This document shows positions 54,136 to 64,000 of a stretch of DNA of 64,000 nucleotides, in pieces. Position 1 is the first letter of the stretch. The number at the start of each line of letters is the position of its first letter. This DNA is from Bisbaumannia pacifica (GTDB lineage: Bacteria > Pseudomonadota > Gammaproteobacteria > Pseudomonadales > Halomonadaceae), in NCBI RefSeq assembly GCF_007989625.1, contig NZ_BJUK01000011.1, positions 1 through 64,000 of the forward strand, in the 5' to 3' direction. A program made the position numbers and the translations under genes. Under the pieces are notes generated by a model. That model saw only the letters and a program-made list of their open reading frames with translations. It had not been told where the DNA came from and searched no databases.

Positions 54136-55870
54136 ATGGACACGTCGCGACGCGGCTGGCTGATCGCCGCCCTCCTCGCTCTCCTACTGGCCGGCTGCGC
54201 GGCGCCGCCGGCGATGGTGGAGCGCTTCATCGAGCGGGAGCCCGGCGAGCTGCTCGCCCGAGCCGAACAGCAGGCCCCCGACGAGGCGGCCCGTTCTCGC
54301 CTCGAGGCAGCCGATATCCTAGCACGCCGCGGCGACGCGACCCAGGCACTGGACGTTGCCTCCCGCCTAGATGACCGGCGCCTGCCCCCCGAGGCACGGG
54401 TTCGCTGGGCCCTGCTGCTCTCCTCCCTGGGCATCCAGCTGGATGACCCCAACGGCGTCCTGCAGGCGGCCCAGGCCCTGGACGAGGACCTGCCCTTCGA
54501 CCGCGAGCAGCGCCTCACCCTGCGCCAGCGCCAGGGCCAGGCCCTGGCCGACCTCGGCGAACACGCCGCCGCCGCCGAGGCACTGCTCGAGGTGCAGGCC
54601 GAGACCGACGATGCCGGACTCAATGACACCCTCTGGTCGCTGCTGGTGCGCCTCGACGAGCCTACCCTGGCGAGCCTCGGCGACGACTCCTTGCGCCGGG
54701 GCTGGCGGGAGCTGGTGGCCGTGCAGCGCGGCAGCGGCGGCGACATCGAGCGCCTCTTCGAGCGCCTGGATGCCTGGCGAGGCCGGCATGGCGGCCATCC
54801 GGCGGCACGCAGCCTGCCCGGCGACCTGATCGCCCTGCGCGACCTGCGCGGCCGCGAGGTGAGCCATCTCGCCGTACTGCTGCCGGAATCCGGCCCCCTG
54901 GCCAACCTGGCCCGGGAGATTCGCCGCGGCCTGGAGGTTCGCCAGCGGGAGGCGGAACAGCAGGGCATCCGCGTGCCCCGCCTGAGCTTCCTCGACAGCA
55001 GCCGCGGCGACCTGGACGCCCTCTATGCCGCCGCTACCATGGCCGGCGCCCAGGCGGTGATCGGCCCCCTGGACAAGGATCGGGTGACCCGGCTAGAGGG
55101 GCGCGACAGCGTCCCGCTGCCCACCCTGGCCCTGAACTATGGCAATAATGCCGAGAACCGCGCCGCCAACCTCTTCCAGTACGGCCTCTCCGCCGAGGAC
55201 GAGGCACGCCAGGTGGCCCGCCGCGCCCATGGCGACGGCCATCGCCGCGCCGCCATGCTGTTCCCCGGCAACGAGTGGGGCCAGCGGGTCGCCCGCGCCT
55301 TCGAGCGCGAGTGGCAGGCCCTCGGCGGCGAACTCGCCCAGCGCGTCGGCTACAACCCCAACGCCCCCGCCACCGACGCCGCGCGACGCGCCGCCGCCGG
55401 TCGCCCGGACATGCTGTTCCTGCTGGCGATCCCCGGCTATGCGCGCCAGGTCCCTCCCAACCTGGAATTCATCGGCGTCGACGACCTGCCCATCTACGGC
55501 ACCTCCCAGCTCTACGAGGGCCGCCCCCAGCCGCGCCTCGATCACGACCTCAATGGCGTCCTCTTCGTGGAGATTCCCTGGTTGATTCCCGATGCCGCGG
55601 TGGGCGGCGAGGCGGTCCTGCCCTTCCGCGACAGCTACCAGCGGCTGCGCGAGAGCGACGACCCGGGCCTGCTGAAGCTGGGCGCCATGGGCGTGGATGC
55701 CTTCGAGCTGGGGCGTCGCCTGCCACAATTGCAGGTGCTCGGCAGCACCGAGATCCAGGGCGCCACCGGCACCCTGCGCCCGGCGGCCGACGGACGCATC
55801 CAGCGCGAGCTGCCCTGGGCGCGTTTCGAGGGCGGCGTGCCCCAGCTGCCACTGTTCAACCGCTTCGACG

Positions 55871-55887
<17 letters not shown>
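54136..55887 (+). CDS. lpoA: Penicillin-binding protein activator LpoA
   Basis: 583 residues, outer-membrane lipoprotein. The signal peptide ends in lipobox LLAGC (Cys22). The N-terminal ~240 residues are TPR-like helices; the C-terminal part is a periplasmic-binding fold starting HLAVLLPESGPLANLAREIRRG. In E. coli LpoA reaches through the wall to stimulate PBP1A. ATG 54136 has AAGGAAAAGG upstream. First of lpoA-yraN-diaA-dolP, the enterobacterial order. The last 17 bases overlap yraN. Confidence 0.94.
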
Positions 55888-56855
<968 letters not shown>

Positions 56856-56857
56856 CC

Positions 56858-57412
56858 ATGCGCTACCCTCTCGTGACATCCCTGCTGGTCGTCGCCGCCC
56901 TCGGCCTGTCCGGCTGCGCCGTCAACTCCTCGGGCGAGAACTACAGCCAGCGCACCCTGGGCGCCCAGGTGGAGGACCAGAGCATCGAGTTCAAGGTCAA
57001 GGGCGACCTGGAACGCGCCGACGCCCGTTTCCGCGATGCCCGGGTCATGGTCGATAGCTACAATGGCATCGTGCTACTCACCGGCCAGGTGCCCAGCCAG
57101 GAACTCCAGGCCCGCGCCACCGAGATCGCCAGCCGGGTACGCCAGGTGCGCCAGGTACACAACGAGTTGGCGGTGGCCGCCAACCTGCCGCTCTCCCAGC
57201 GCGCCACCGACACCTGGCTGACCACCCGGGTCCGTGCCCACCTGGTGGCCGACGCCAGCATCGATGCGGCGCGCCTGCGGGTGATCACCGAGAATGCCAG
57301 CGTCTACCTGATGGGCCTGGTCACCCGCGCCGAGGCCGAGCGTATCGTCGCCTCGGTGGCCGAAGTGCCCGGCATCCAGCGCATCGTCAAGGCCTTCGAG
57401 TATCTCGACTGA
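56858..57412 (+). CDS. dolP: BON-domain outer-membrane lipoprotein DolP
   Basis: 184 residues. Signal peptide with lipobox GLSGC (Cys20), then two BON domains: DARFRDARVMVDSYNGIVLLTGQVPSQELQARATEIASRV and ARLRVITENASVYLMGLVTRAEAERIV. In E. coli DolP (YraP) binds anionic phospholipid at division sites and supports outer-membrane integrity. It overlaps nothing but lies two bases after diaA; a strong terminator follows. Confidence 0.94.
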   Translation: MRYPLVTSLLVVAALGLSGCAVNSSGENYSQRTLGAQVEDQSIEFKVKGDLERADARFRDARVMVDSYNGIVLLTGQVPSQELQARATEIASRVRQVRQVHNELAVAANLPLSQRATDTWLTTRVRAHLVADASIDAARLRVITENASVYLMGLVTRAEAERIVASVAEVPGIQRIVKAFEYLD

Positions 57413-57426
57413 TTGCCTTCAGACGC

Positions 57427-57462
57427 AACGACAACGGCGGCCCGCAGGCCGCCGTTGTCGTT
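57427..57462. terminator. Bidirectional terminator between dolP and sspB
   Basis: Perfect 16-bp arms (AACGACAACGGCGGCC and its complement) with a CGCA loop, then TTTTAT on the plus strand. It serves dolP and may also serve convergent sspB. Confidence 0.9.
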
Positions 57463-57489
57463 TTATCCCTCGTCGCGAGGCACCAGGCG

Positions 57490-57975
57490 CTACTTGACCA
57501 CCCGTAGACTAGGGCGCCCCTTCTTGGGCGAGGGTCGCTCCTCGCTCGCCGCCTCGTCCGAGGCGTCGACGGGGTCGGCGTCGCTCTCCACGCTGCTGAG
57601 GGCGGGCCCGGCGACATCGTCGTCGGGCTCCTCCACCGCGGCGCCATCGTCGAAGCCAGGCATCACCGGCTCGTGACCGAAGACCATGCCGACGCCATTC
57701 TCGCGGGCATAGAGGGCCACCAGGGCCTCGCCGGGTACCACCACCTGCATGGGCTGCCCGCCGAAGCGCGCCCCGAAGGTGATGGCCTCGTTACCCAGCT
57801 CCAGGTCGCGCACCGCCGTGGGGGCGATATTCAGCACGATCTGGCCATTCTGCACGAACTGGGTGGGCACCACCACGCCGGGGCGTTCGGCATCCACCAC
57901 GATATAGGGAGTCTGGTCGTTATCCAGCAGCCACTCGTACAGGGCCCTGGCCAGATAGGGACGGCTCGATAGCAT
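57490..57975 (-). CDS. sspB: ClpXP protease specificity-enhancing factor SspB
   Basis: 161 residues. The SsrA-tag-binding domain opens SSRPYLARALYEWLLDNDQTPYIVVDA and contains LNIAPTAVRDLELGNEAITFGARFGG. A flexible acidic linker follows, and the C-terminal ClpX-binding motif RPSLRVVK is present. It delivers SsrA-tagged proteins to ClpXP. ATG 57975 gives the usual MLSSRPYL start. It follows sspA by 75 bases, the standard sspAB pair. Confidence 0.96.
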   Translation of the reverse strand: MLSSRPYLARALYEWLLDNDQTPYIVVDAERPGVVVPTQFVQNGQIVLNIAPTAVRDLELGNEAITFGARFGGQPMQVVVPGEALVALYARENGVGMVFGHEPVMPGFDDGAAVEEPDDDVAGPALSSVESDADPVDASDEAASEERPSPKKGRPSLRVVK

Positions 57976-58050
57976 CTCTGCCCTCCTCGTCGTCTCGATC
58001 GCGTCGGCGGGATCACCGCCGACACGCAAAGTGAATGGCCGAGCGCCGCC

Positions 58051-58677
58051 TCAGGGGCGCATCTCCTTCTCGGCCTCGGTCAGCGAGGCCTGGAAGGCGT
58101 CACGCTCGAAGACCCGCTGCATATAGCCCAGCAGCGGCTTGACCTGCTTCTCCGGCAGCTCGATGCCCAGCGCCGGCAGGCGCCACAGCAGCGGGGCCAG
58201 GCAGCAGTCCACCAGCGAGAACTCCTCGCTCATGAAATAGGGCATGTCCTCGAAGATCGGCGAGATCCCCACCAGGCTCTCGCGCAGCTCCTTGCGCGCC
58301 TTCTCGGCATCCTTCTTGGCGCCATCGAGGATCTGCTCCACCAGCGGGCACCACTCCCGCTCGATACGGTGCATCCACAGGCGACTCTGGGCCCGGGCCA
58401 CCGGATACACCGGCAGCAGCGGCGGATGCGGGAAGCGCTCGTCCAGGTATTCCATCATCACCTTGGATTCGTAGAGCACCAGGTCGCGATCCAGCAGGGT
58501 CGGCACGCTGTTGTAGGGGTTGAGATCCGCCAGCTCCTCGGGATGATTCTCCTCGGAGACCTCCAGAATATCGACGGCCACCCCCTTCTCCGCCAGCACG
58601 ATACGAACCCGATGACTGAAGTGATCATCGCTACCGGAATAGAAGGTCATCGACGACCGCTTGGCCACTACACCCAT
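58051..58677 (-). CDS. sspA: Stringent starvation protein A
   Basis: 208 residues, glutathione-S-transferase fold without GST activity. [33 protein letters not shown] matches SspA starts, and [38 protein letters not shown] is the thioredoxin-like end. It binds RNA polymerase and affects stationary-phase and acid-stress gene expression. Upstream is the bc1 operon terminator. Confidence 0.96.
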   Translation of the reverse strand: MGVVAKRSSMTFYSGSDDHFSHRVRIVLAEKGVAVDILEVSEENHPEELADLNPYNSVPTLLDRDLVLYESKVMMEYLDERFPHPPLLPVYPVARAQSRLWMHRIEREWCPLVEQILDGAKKDAEKARKELRESLVGISPIFEDMPYFMSEEFSLVDCCLAPLLWRLPALGIELPEKQVKPLLGYMQRVFERDAFQASLTEAEKEMRP

Positions 58678-58816
58678 GAAACAATCCTCGCATCAGTTCG
58701 AGCCAAGATGATAACACGCTCATCCTGGCGTGAGACGCACCCTCGGTGCATTCGACACGGCACCTCGGGAACTCGGAGCCCTGCCCCTGCATCGGCTCCC
58801 GGACATTCGACGCAAA

Positions 58817-58845
58817 GGGGGCGCATGACCCGGTCATGCGCCCCC
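58817..58845 (-). terminator. Terminator of the cytochrome bc1 operon
   Basis: 14-bp perfect arms (GGGGGCGCATGACC and complement) around one base, 20 bases past the petC stop, followed by CTTTG on the minus strand. Confidence 0.88.
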
Positions 58846-58864
58846 GCACCGAACGGCATGCCGA

Positions 58865-59632
58865 TCAGTGAATGTCGCGCCAGTACTCGCGCTTGAGCAG
58901 GTAGGCGATGACGCCGAAGATAAAGATGAAGATCAATACCTTCGGGCCCAGTGCCTGAGCCTGGAGCTTGGAGGGCTCACCCACATAGGCGAGGAAGTTG
59001 GTCAGGTCATAGACCGCCTCCTCGAACTCCTCGGGCTCCATGGCCCCGGGGCGGGTCACCTGCAGTACCTCGCAGGACTGGTACTTGCCGGTCAGCGGAT
59101 CGAGCTCGGCATGACCGTGGGGACGATCGCTCTCGGCACACACCATCTCCTGCACCCCCTGCAGCGGCTCCAGCACATTGGGCATGGCCACCAGCTCGAA
59201 GACCGCGTTGTTCACCCCGGTGGGGCGGCTCGGGTCCTTGTAGAAGCTGAGCAGGTAGGAGTAGATCCAGTCGGTACCGCGCAGGCGCGCCTCCAGGGTC
59301 AGGTCGGGCGCCGCGGCACCGAACCAGTTCTCGGCATCCTCGGCGGCCATGGCGTTATGCATCTGGTCGTTGAAGGCCAGATCGGAGGAGAAGATCAGGT
59401 TCTCCTCGACCAGGTCCTGGGGCATGCCCAGGTCCTCGGCGGCGCGAGCGAAACGCTGATGCTCCAGGCTGTGGCAGCCCATGCAGTAGTTGGTGAACAG
59501 CTGCATGCCCCGCTGCAGGGAGGCCTGATCCTGAAGGTCGGGAGTCATCGAGTAGGGCACAGCGGCGCCCCCCGCCGCCAGCGCCGTGAAGGGCACCAGC
59601 GCGAACAGCAGTGCGAAGAGTTGCTTTTTCAT
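58865..59632 (-). CDS. petC: Cytochrome c1 of the bc1 complex
   Basis: 255 residues. A signal peptide (MKKQLFALLFALVPFTALA) is followed by the single c-type heme motif CMGCH near residue 55, an axial Met candidate in VAMPNVL, and a C-terminal membrane helix (LGPKVLIFIFIFGVIAYLL) ending KREYWRDIH. It passes electrons from the Rieske protein to soluble cytochrome c. ATG 59632 overlaps the petB stop by one base (TAATG). Confidence 0.97.
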   Translation of the reverse strand: MKKQLFALLFALVPFTALAAGGAAVPYSMTPDLQDQASLQRGMQLFTNYCMGCHSLEHQRFARAAEDLGMPQDLVEENLIFSSDLAFNDQMHNAMAAEDAENWFGAAAPDLTLEARLRGTDWIYSYLLSFYKDPSRPTGVNNAVFELVAMPNVLEPLQGVQEMVCAESDRPHGHAELDPLTGKYQSCEVLQVTRPGAMEPEEFEEAVYDLTNFLAYVGEPSKLQAQALGPKVLIFIFIFGVIAYLLKREYWRDIH

Positions 59633-60891
59633 TAGCCAGTCACCCTCTCCGGAACGGGTTTGGTCTTCTCCAGCTTGGTGTAGAGCGGCATCAGCAGGAA
59701 GAAGGCAAAGTAGATCGCGGTACACACCTGGGATACCAGGGTACGCACCGGGGTCGCCGGCAGCACGCCGAGCACGCCGAGGATCACGAAGCTGATGGCG
59801 AAGAGCACCAGCATCACCTTGGAGATCCAGCCCTTGTAGCGCATGGAGCGCACCGGGCTACGGTCGAGCCAGGGCAGCACGAAGAGGATCGCGATCGCCC
59901 CACCCATGACCACCACGCCGAGGAACTTGGCATCCAGGCCGAACAGCGAGAAGGTAATGGCCCGCAGCATGGCGTAGAAGGGCGTGAAGTACCAGACCGG
60001 CGCGATATGATCCGGGGTCTTCAGCGGGTTGGCCGGCTCGAAGTTGGGCCGCTCGATAAAGTAGCCACCGCCCTCGGGGAAGTAGAAGATCACCACGCAG
60101 AAGACGAACAGGAAGACCGCCACACCGACGATGTCCTTCACGGTGTAATAGGGATGGAAGGGAATGCCGTCCAGCGGCTTGCCGGTCTCGTCCTTCTTCT
60201 CCTTGATATCGATGCCGTCCGGGTTGTTGGAGCCGACCTCGTGCAGGGCGATGATATGCAGCACCACCAGCGCCAGGATCACGATGGGCAGGGCCACCAC
60301 ATGCAGGGCAAAGAAGCGGTTCAGGGTAATGCCAGAGATCAGGAAGTCACCGCGCACCCACTGGGCCAGGTCGGGACCGACCGCCGGGATCGCCGAGAAC
60401 AGCGAGATGATCACCTGGGCCCCCCAGTAGGACATCTGTCCCCAGGGCAGCAGGTAGCCCATGAAGGCTTCCGCCATCAGCAGCAGGTAGATGGTCATGC
60501 CGAAGATCCACACCAGCTCGCGGGGCGCCCGGTAGGAGCCGTAAAGCAGGCCACGGAACATATGCAGATAGACCACCACGAAGAAGGCCGAGGCCCCGGT
60601 GGAGTGCATATAGCGGATCAACCACCCCCACTCCACGTCGCGCATGATGTACTCGACGGAGGCGAAGGCCCCCTCGGCGGAGGGGTTGAAGCTCATGGTC
60701 AACCAGACGCCGGTGAGGATCTGGTTGACCAGCACCAGCAGCGCCAGGGAACCGAAGAAGTACCAGAAGTTGAAGTTCTTCGGGGCGTAGTACTTGGAGA
60801 GGTGCTCCTGCCACATCTGGGTGGCCGGGAAGCGATCGTCGATCCAGCGCATGATGCCGCTGTCGGCCTTGACGCGATTCGGGTTACCCAT
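59632..60891 (-). CDS. petB: Cytochrome b of the bc1 complex
   Basis: 419 residues with eight or more membrane helices. Heme-ligating histidines are in RYMHSTGASAFFVVVYLHMFRGLLYG and FALHVVALPIVILALVVLHIIAL. GYLLPWGQMSYWGAQVI and the quinol-site motif PxxW (HIAPVWYFTPFYAML, with PVWY) are typical. Full-length single cytochrome b rather than split b6/subunit IV. Start and stop each overlap a neighbour by one base (TGATG, TAATG). Confidence 0.97.
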   Translation of the reverse strand: MGNPNRVKADSGIMRWIDDRFPATQMWQEHLSKYYAPKNFNFWYFFGSLALLVLVNQILTGVWLTMSFNPSAEGAFASVEYIMRDVEWGWLIRYMHSTGASAFFVVVYLHMFRGLLYGSYRAPRELVWIFGMTIYLLLMAEAFMGYLLPWGQMSYWGAQVIISLFSAIPAVGPDLAQWVRGDFLISGITLNRFFALHVVALPIVILALVVLHIIALHEVGSNNPDGIDIKEKKDETGKPLDGIPFHPYYTVKDIVGVAVFLFVFCVVIFYFPEGGGYFIERPNFEPANPLKTPDHIAPVWYFTPFYAMLRAITFSLFGLDAKFLGVVVMGGAIAILFVLPWLDRSPVRSMRYKGWISKVMLVLFAISFVILGVLGVLPATPVRTLVSQVCTAIYFAFFLLMPLYTKLEKTKPVPERVTG

Positions 60892-61490
60892 CAGGCGGCC
60901 TCCTCATCTTCACCGATCACGACGATCTCGTCGCTATCGAAACGGTAGGGGGGCACCTCGAGGTTGATGGGTGCCGGCACATTGGCGAAGACCCGGCCCG
61001 CCAGGTCGAAGCGTGAGCCGTGGCAGGGACAGAAGTAGCCGCCCGGCCAGCTGTCGCCGCCCAGGTCGGCGGCACCGGGCTCGGGCCGGAAGGTCGGCGA
61101 GCAGCCCAGGTGAGTACAGATGCCCACCAGCACGCCGATCTCGGGACGCAGCGAACGCAGCTGCCCGCTGACATAGGCCGGCTGCTGCGGCACCGTCGAC
61201 TCCGGATCGGAGAGGCGCGAGGGGTCGATGCCCTGGGTACGCTCGATCATCTCCGCGGTGCGGTGCACGATCCATACCGGCTTGCCCCGCCACTCGACGG
61301 TCATCTGCTGCCCCGGCTCGAGCTTGGAGATATCCGCACTGACCGGGGCACCCGCCGCCCTCGCCCTGGCACTGGGCTGCCAGGAAGCCACAAAGGGAAC
61401 CGCAACCCCGACGGCGCCCACCGCACCCACTACGGTGGTAGCACCCACGAGGAAACGGCGCCGCCCTTTGTTTACGCCGTTATCTGCCAT
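60891..61490 (-). CDS. petA: Rieske iron-sulfur protein of the bc1 complex
   Basis: 199 residues. A twin-arginine N-terminus (KGRRRFLVGATTVVGAVGAVGVAVPFVAS) acts as both Tat signal and membrane anchor. The [2Fe-2S] ligands are in GICTHLGCSP and YFCPCHGSRFD. It takes electrons from ubiquinol at the Qo site. First gene of petABC; the region upstream (61491-61655) should hold its promoter. Confidence 0.97.
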   Translation of the reverse strand: MADNGVNKGRRRFLVGATTVVGAVGAVGVAVPFVASWQPSARARAAGAPVSADISKLEPGQQMTVEWRGKPVWIVHRTAEMIERTQGIDPSRLSDPESTVPQQPAYVSGQLRSLRPEIGVLVGICTHLGCSPTFRPEPGAADLGGDSWPGGYFCPCHGSRFDLAGRVFANVPAPINLEVPPYRFDSDEIVVIGEDEEAA

Positions 61491-61659
61491 TTTCAGGTTT
61501 CTCCCATCAACTTACCCGTTGTCGTTTCGCGGAACCGCGATCCGCAGCCACGGATACAAATGCGCACTATGGTAAAAAAATGCCTGCCGGAACACAACAA
61601 TAAGCAGGCCCTGACCTAAGTGGAAGGCTGATATAAGTCATTGTCATATCATAAAAAAA

Positions 61660-61685
61660 CGCCCAGACCCGCGAGGGTCTGAGCG
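61660..61685 (-). terminator. Terminator of rplM-rpsI
   Basis: Arms CGCCCAGACCC and GGGTCTGAGCG (one mismatch) around GCGA, followed on the minus strand by a run of seven T. It lies 24 bases past the rpsI stop. Confidence 0.92.
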
Positions 61686-61708
61686 CTCTTGACAGTCTCG
61701 AAGCGAGA

Positions 61709-62098
61709 TTAACGCTTGGAGAACTGCGGACGACGACGCGCCTTGCGCAGGCCGACCTTCTTACGCTCGACCTGACGCGCATCGCGGGTCACGTAACCGG
61801 CGGCGCGCAGCGGCTTGCGGAACTCTTCGTTGTACTCGATCAGGGCACGGGTGATGCCGTGACGAATCGCGCCCGCCTGGGCGGAGCCGCCGCCACCCTG
61901 AACGGTGACGTAGATATCGAACTGACCGGTGGTCTCGGTCAGTTCCAGGGGCTGACGCACCACCATACGACCGGTGACGCGACCGAAATACTCGTCCAGA
62001 TCACGGTTGTTGACGGTGATCTTGCCGGTGCCCGGCTTGACGAAGACGCGCGCGGTAGAGGTCTTGCGGCGCCCGGTACCATAATACTGCTGTGACAT
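61709..62098 (-). CDS. rpsI: 30S ribosomal protein S9
   Basis: 129 residues. The body reads [28 protein letters not shown], with [22 protein letters not shown] in the middle, and the basic tail ends [15 protein letters not shown], which reaches the ribosomal P-site. 13 bases after rplM, the universal pair. Confidence 0.99.
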   Translation of the reverse strand: MSQQYYGTGRRKTSTARVFVKPGTGKITVNNRDLDEYFGRVTGRMVVRQPLELTETTGQFDIYVTVQGGGGSAQAGAIRHGITRALIEYNEEFRKPLRAAGYVTRDARQVERKKVGLRKARRRPQFSKR

Positions 62099-62111
62099 GG
62101 CGAATTATCCC

Positions 62112-62540
62112 TCAGATGTTCAGTTCTTGCGGCTGCTGAGCGGCATGCGGATGCTCGGCACCGGCATAGACCTTGAGCTTGGTGTACATGGCGCGACCCA
62201 GCGGACCCTTGGGCAGCATGCCCTTGACGGCCTTCTCGATGATGCGCTCGGGAGCGTGATCGATCAGCTTCTCGAAGGTCATGGAACGCAGACCACCCGG
62301 GTAACCGGTATGACGATAGTAGGTCTTGTCCTGGGCCTTGTTGCCGGTCACCTTCACCTTCTCGGCGTTGATCACGACGATGTAGTCGCCGGTATCCACG
62401 TGGGGGGTGTACTCGGGCTTGTGCTTGCCACGCAGGCGGCGAGCGATTTCGGTAGCCAGACGACCGAGCGTCTTGTCCGCGGCGTCGACGACATACCAGT
62501 CGCGCTGCACGGACTGCGGCTTAGCAGTGAACGTCTTCAT
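62112..62540 (-). CDS. rplM: 50S ribosomal protein L13
   Basis: 142 residues, same length as E. coli. [41 protein letters not shown] and [37 protein letters not shown] are the family blocks. ATG 62540 was chosen by homology; the open frame continues 38 codons upstream through the leader. A promoter (TTGCCC, 18 bases, TAGAAT) lies about 110 bases upstream. Confidence 0.99.
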   Translation of the reverse strand: MKTFTAKPQSVQRDWYVVDAADKTLGRLATEIARRLRGKHKPEYTPHVDTGDYIVVINAEKVKVTGNKAQDKTYYRHTGYPGGLRSMTFEKLIDHAPERIIEKAVKGMLPKGPLGRAMYTKLKVYAGAEHPHAAQQPQELNI

Positions 62541-62652
62541 GGATGAATCACCAAAAGTCGAAATTTGGGTCTTGCGGGCCGGGCCCACGCGACCATCCCT
62601 ATTTTTCTTGGTTGCCAGGGCCTGAGCCATGGCAACGTTCGAGCGAGGGCGC

Positions 62653-62682
62653 ATTCTACACGACCCGCCCCCGCCGGGGCAA
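62653..62682 (-). promoter_or_regulatory. Predicted rplM-rpsI promoter
   Basis: Minus strand TTGCCC (62682-62677), 18-base spacer, TAGAAT (62658-62653), then a GC-rich GCGCCC discriminator as in ribosomal promoters. The ~110-base leader may be regulatory. Confidence 0.6.
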
Positions 62683-62694
62683 TCACCCGCCGAC

Positions 62695-63852
62695 TCAGGG
62701 CTTATGCGGCAGCGCCAGGTACTCGTGGGACTGCATCTCCTGGAGCCGCGACAGGGTACGGTCGAACTCGAAGGAAAGGCTGCCCTCGGTGTAGAGCCGC
62801 TCGGCCGCCACTTCCGCCGACATCAGCAGCTTGACGCCGCGATCGTAGAACTCGTCGACCATATTGATAAAGCGCCGCGCCTGATCGTCGCTGCCGCGCC
62901 CCATCTGCGGCACATTGGAGACCAGCACCGTATGGTACTCCCTCGCCAGCTCGATATAGTCGTTCTGGCTGCGCGGCCCGTCGCACAACTCGCGAAACTC
63001 GAACCACACCACATCGTCATGGTGGCGACGCGACTTGAGCACGCGCCGATTGATCTCGATGGGCACCCCAGCCTCCCCCGCCTGGCCGGCGATCTCGCGA
63101 AAACTGCGCGAAAGCTCCGCCTCGGCGGCATCGTCCAGGGGCGCATGAAAGATCTCGGCCCGCTCCAGGGCCCGCAACCGGTAGTCGATGCCCGAGTCCA
63201 CGTTGACCACCTCGCAATGGCGCTCCAGCAGGTCGATGGCCGGCAGGAAACGTGCCCGCTGCAGGCCATCCTTGTAGAGCTCCGAGGGGACGATATTGGA
63301 GGTGGTCACCAGCACCACGCCGCGCTCGAAGATCGCCTCGAGCAGGTTGGCCAGGATCATCGCATCGGTGATGTCCTTGACGAAGAACTCGTCGAAGCAG
63401 ATCACCCGCGCCTCGGCGGCAAACTTGGCGGCGATCAGGGTCAGGGGGTTCTTCTCGCCCTTGTAGTGCTCCAGCTCGTTGTGCACCCGCTGCATGAAGC
63501 GGTGGAAATGCGTGCGCATCTTCTCCGGGAAGGGCAGCGACTCGTAGAAGGTATCCACCAGGTAGGTCTTGCCGCGACCGACGCCCCCCCAGAAGTAGAG
63601 CCCCATGATCGCCGGCGGCCGGGGCGCCGCGTCACTCTTCTTCTTGCCGAACAGGCCGGCCACCCGCGATTTCAGGCCCTTGCCGGGCACGCCCGCCTTG
63701 GCCGGCGCCGGTCGCCGGACCAGGTCGTCGTAGAGTCGCTGCAGGTGGGCCACCGCCTGCTCCTGGGCGGCGTCGTACTGGAAACCGTCGCGCTCCAGGT
63801 CGGCACGGTAGCGAGCCATGGGGCCCGCGGCGGGGGTGGCAGGGGAAGTCAT
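62695..63852 (-). CDS. zapE: Cell division ATPase ZapE
   Basis: About 385 residues, AFG1-like AAA+ ATPase. The Walker A motif is [19 protein letters not shown] near residue 85, Walker B is [20 protein letters not shown] near residue 155, and [20 protein letters not shown] is the sensor-1 block. It is associated with the Z-ring during stress in E. coli, where it likewise lies beside rplM-rpsI. The start is uncertain: ATG 63852 ([11 protein letters not shown]) or ATG 63864, neither with a strong ribosome-binding site. Confidence 0.93.
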   Translation of the reverse strand: MTSPATPAAGPMARYRADLERDGFQYDAAQEQAVAHLQRLYDDLVRRPAPAKAGVPGKGLKSRVAGLFGKKKSDAAPRPPAIMGLYFWGGVGRGKTYLVDTFYESLPFPEKMRTHFHRFMQRVHNELEHYKGEKNPLTLIAAKFAAEARVICFDEFFVKDITDAMILANLLEAIFERGVVLVTTSNIVPSELYKDGLQRARFLPAIDLLERHCEVVNVDSGIDYRLRALERAEIFHAPLDDAAEAELSRSFREIAGQAGEAGVPIEINRRVLKSRRHHDDVVWFEFRELCDGPRSQNDYIELAREYHTVLVSNVPQMGRGSDDQARRFINMVDEFYDRGVKLLMSAEVAAERLYTEGSLSFEFDRTLSRLQEMQSHEYLALPHKP

Positions 63853-64000
63853 TGTCGCGCACATCAGCGTCTTGGCTACCTCGGACTCGGGGCTTCGGGG
63901 CGCTATTATACGCAGGCGCCGACGGATTCCCATGCGTCGGCGGTCGCATTGACCCGGCCCTCGGAGTGCCTCGTATAATGACGCGAGCGTGATGCCAACC

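Overview
The window looks like chromosomal backbone from a GC-rich gammaproteobacterium, most likely a member of the Halomonadaceae (Halomonas or a close relative). This rests on the meso-diaminopimelate cell-wall cluster, the rsmI/rnpB/lpoA-yraN-diaA-dolP neighbourhood, the sspAB-petABC-rpsI-rplM-zapE arrangement and the amino-acid usage. The genus is inferred, not proven. No prophage, insertion sequence, CRISPR array or rRNA was seen. Most genes lie on the minus strand.

Layout. 0.1-2.9 kb: aroC and prmB, with smrB diverging from them. 2.9-9 kb: a patatin-like phospholipase, two alpha/beta hydrolases, an AEC transporter with a 30-residue membrane ORF, a monooxygenase-fold protein, sixA and gpsA. 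9-16.7 kb: pntAB, an isochorismatase-fold protein without its cysteine nucleophile, htpG with a sigma-32-type promoter, two thioesterases and a DUF1232 protein. 16.8-26 kb: slt, a LysE exporter, a 2OG-Fe oxygenase, a cold-shock gene, a repeat-containing lipoprotein, an MgtC-like protein, pepN and a DUF454 protein. 26-30.3 kb: a TroABCD-like manganese/zinc ABC operon whose first permease carries a C-terminal DtxR-like domain. 30.4-34.9 kb: an extradiol dioxygenase, Hsp20, YajQ, a GNAT acetyltransferase, a RimK-family ATP-grasp protein and three tRNA-Asn genes. 35-52.6 kb: the division and cell-wall cluster rsmH-ftsL-ftsI-murE-murF-mraY-murD-ftsW-murG-murC-ddl-ftsQ-ftsA-ftsZ-lpxC, with rnpB where mraZ would be expected. 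53-64 kb: rsmI, lpoA-yraN-diaA-dolP, sspAB, the cytochrome bc1 operon, rpsI-rplM and zapE.

The most unusual signal is a recurring architecture, not a single gene. At three loci (patatin gene, both metal-transporter permeases) the ribosome-binding site and first 10-20 codons are duplicated just upstream of the real gene. Each copy opens a 27-55 codon reading frame that begins with the same N-terminus and stops on, or just past, the authentic start codon. At three other loci (slt, htpG, rsmI) sequence at the gene's 3' end, including a hairpin, is tandemly repeated downstream. Copies differ by scattered substitutions, so a simple assembly error is unlikely. Whether these are functional leader or decoy ORFs or decaying by-products of a local duplication process is open.

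Functionally the window is dominated by envelope growth: precursor synthesis (murC-F, ddl, mraY, murG), polymerisation and division (ftsW, ftsI, ftsL, ftsQ, ftsA, ftsZ, lpoA, zapE), lipid A (lpxC), wall turnover (slt) and outer-membrane upkeep (dolP). Respiration and redox balance (petABC, pntAB) and proteostasis (htpG, hsp20, sspB, pepN) are also represented.
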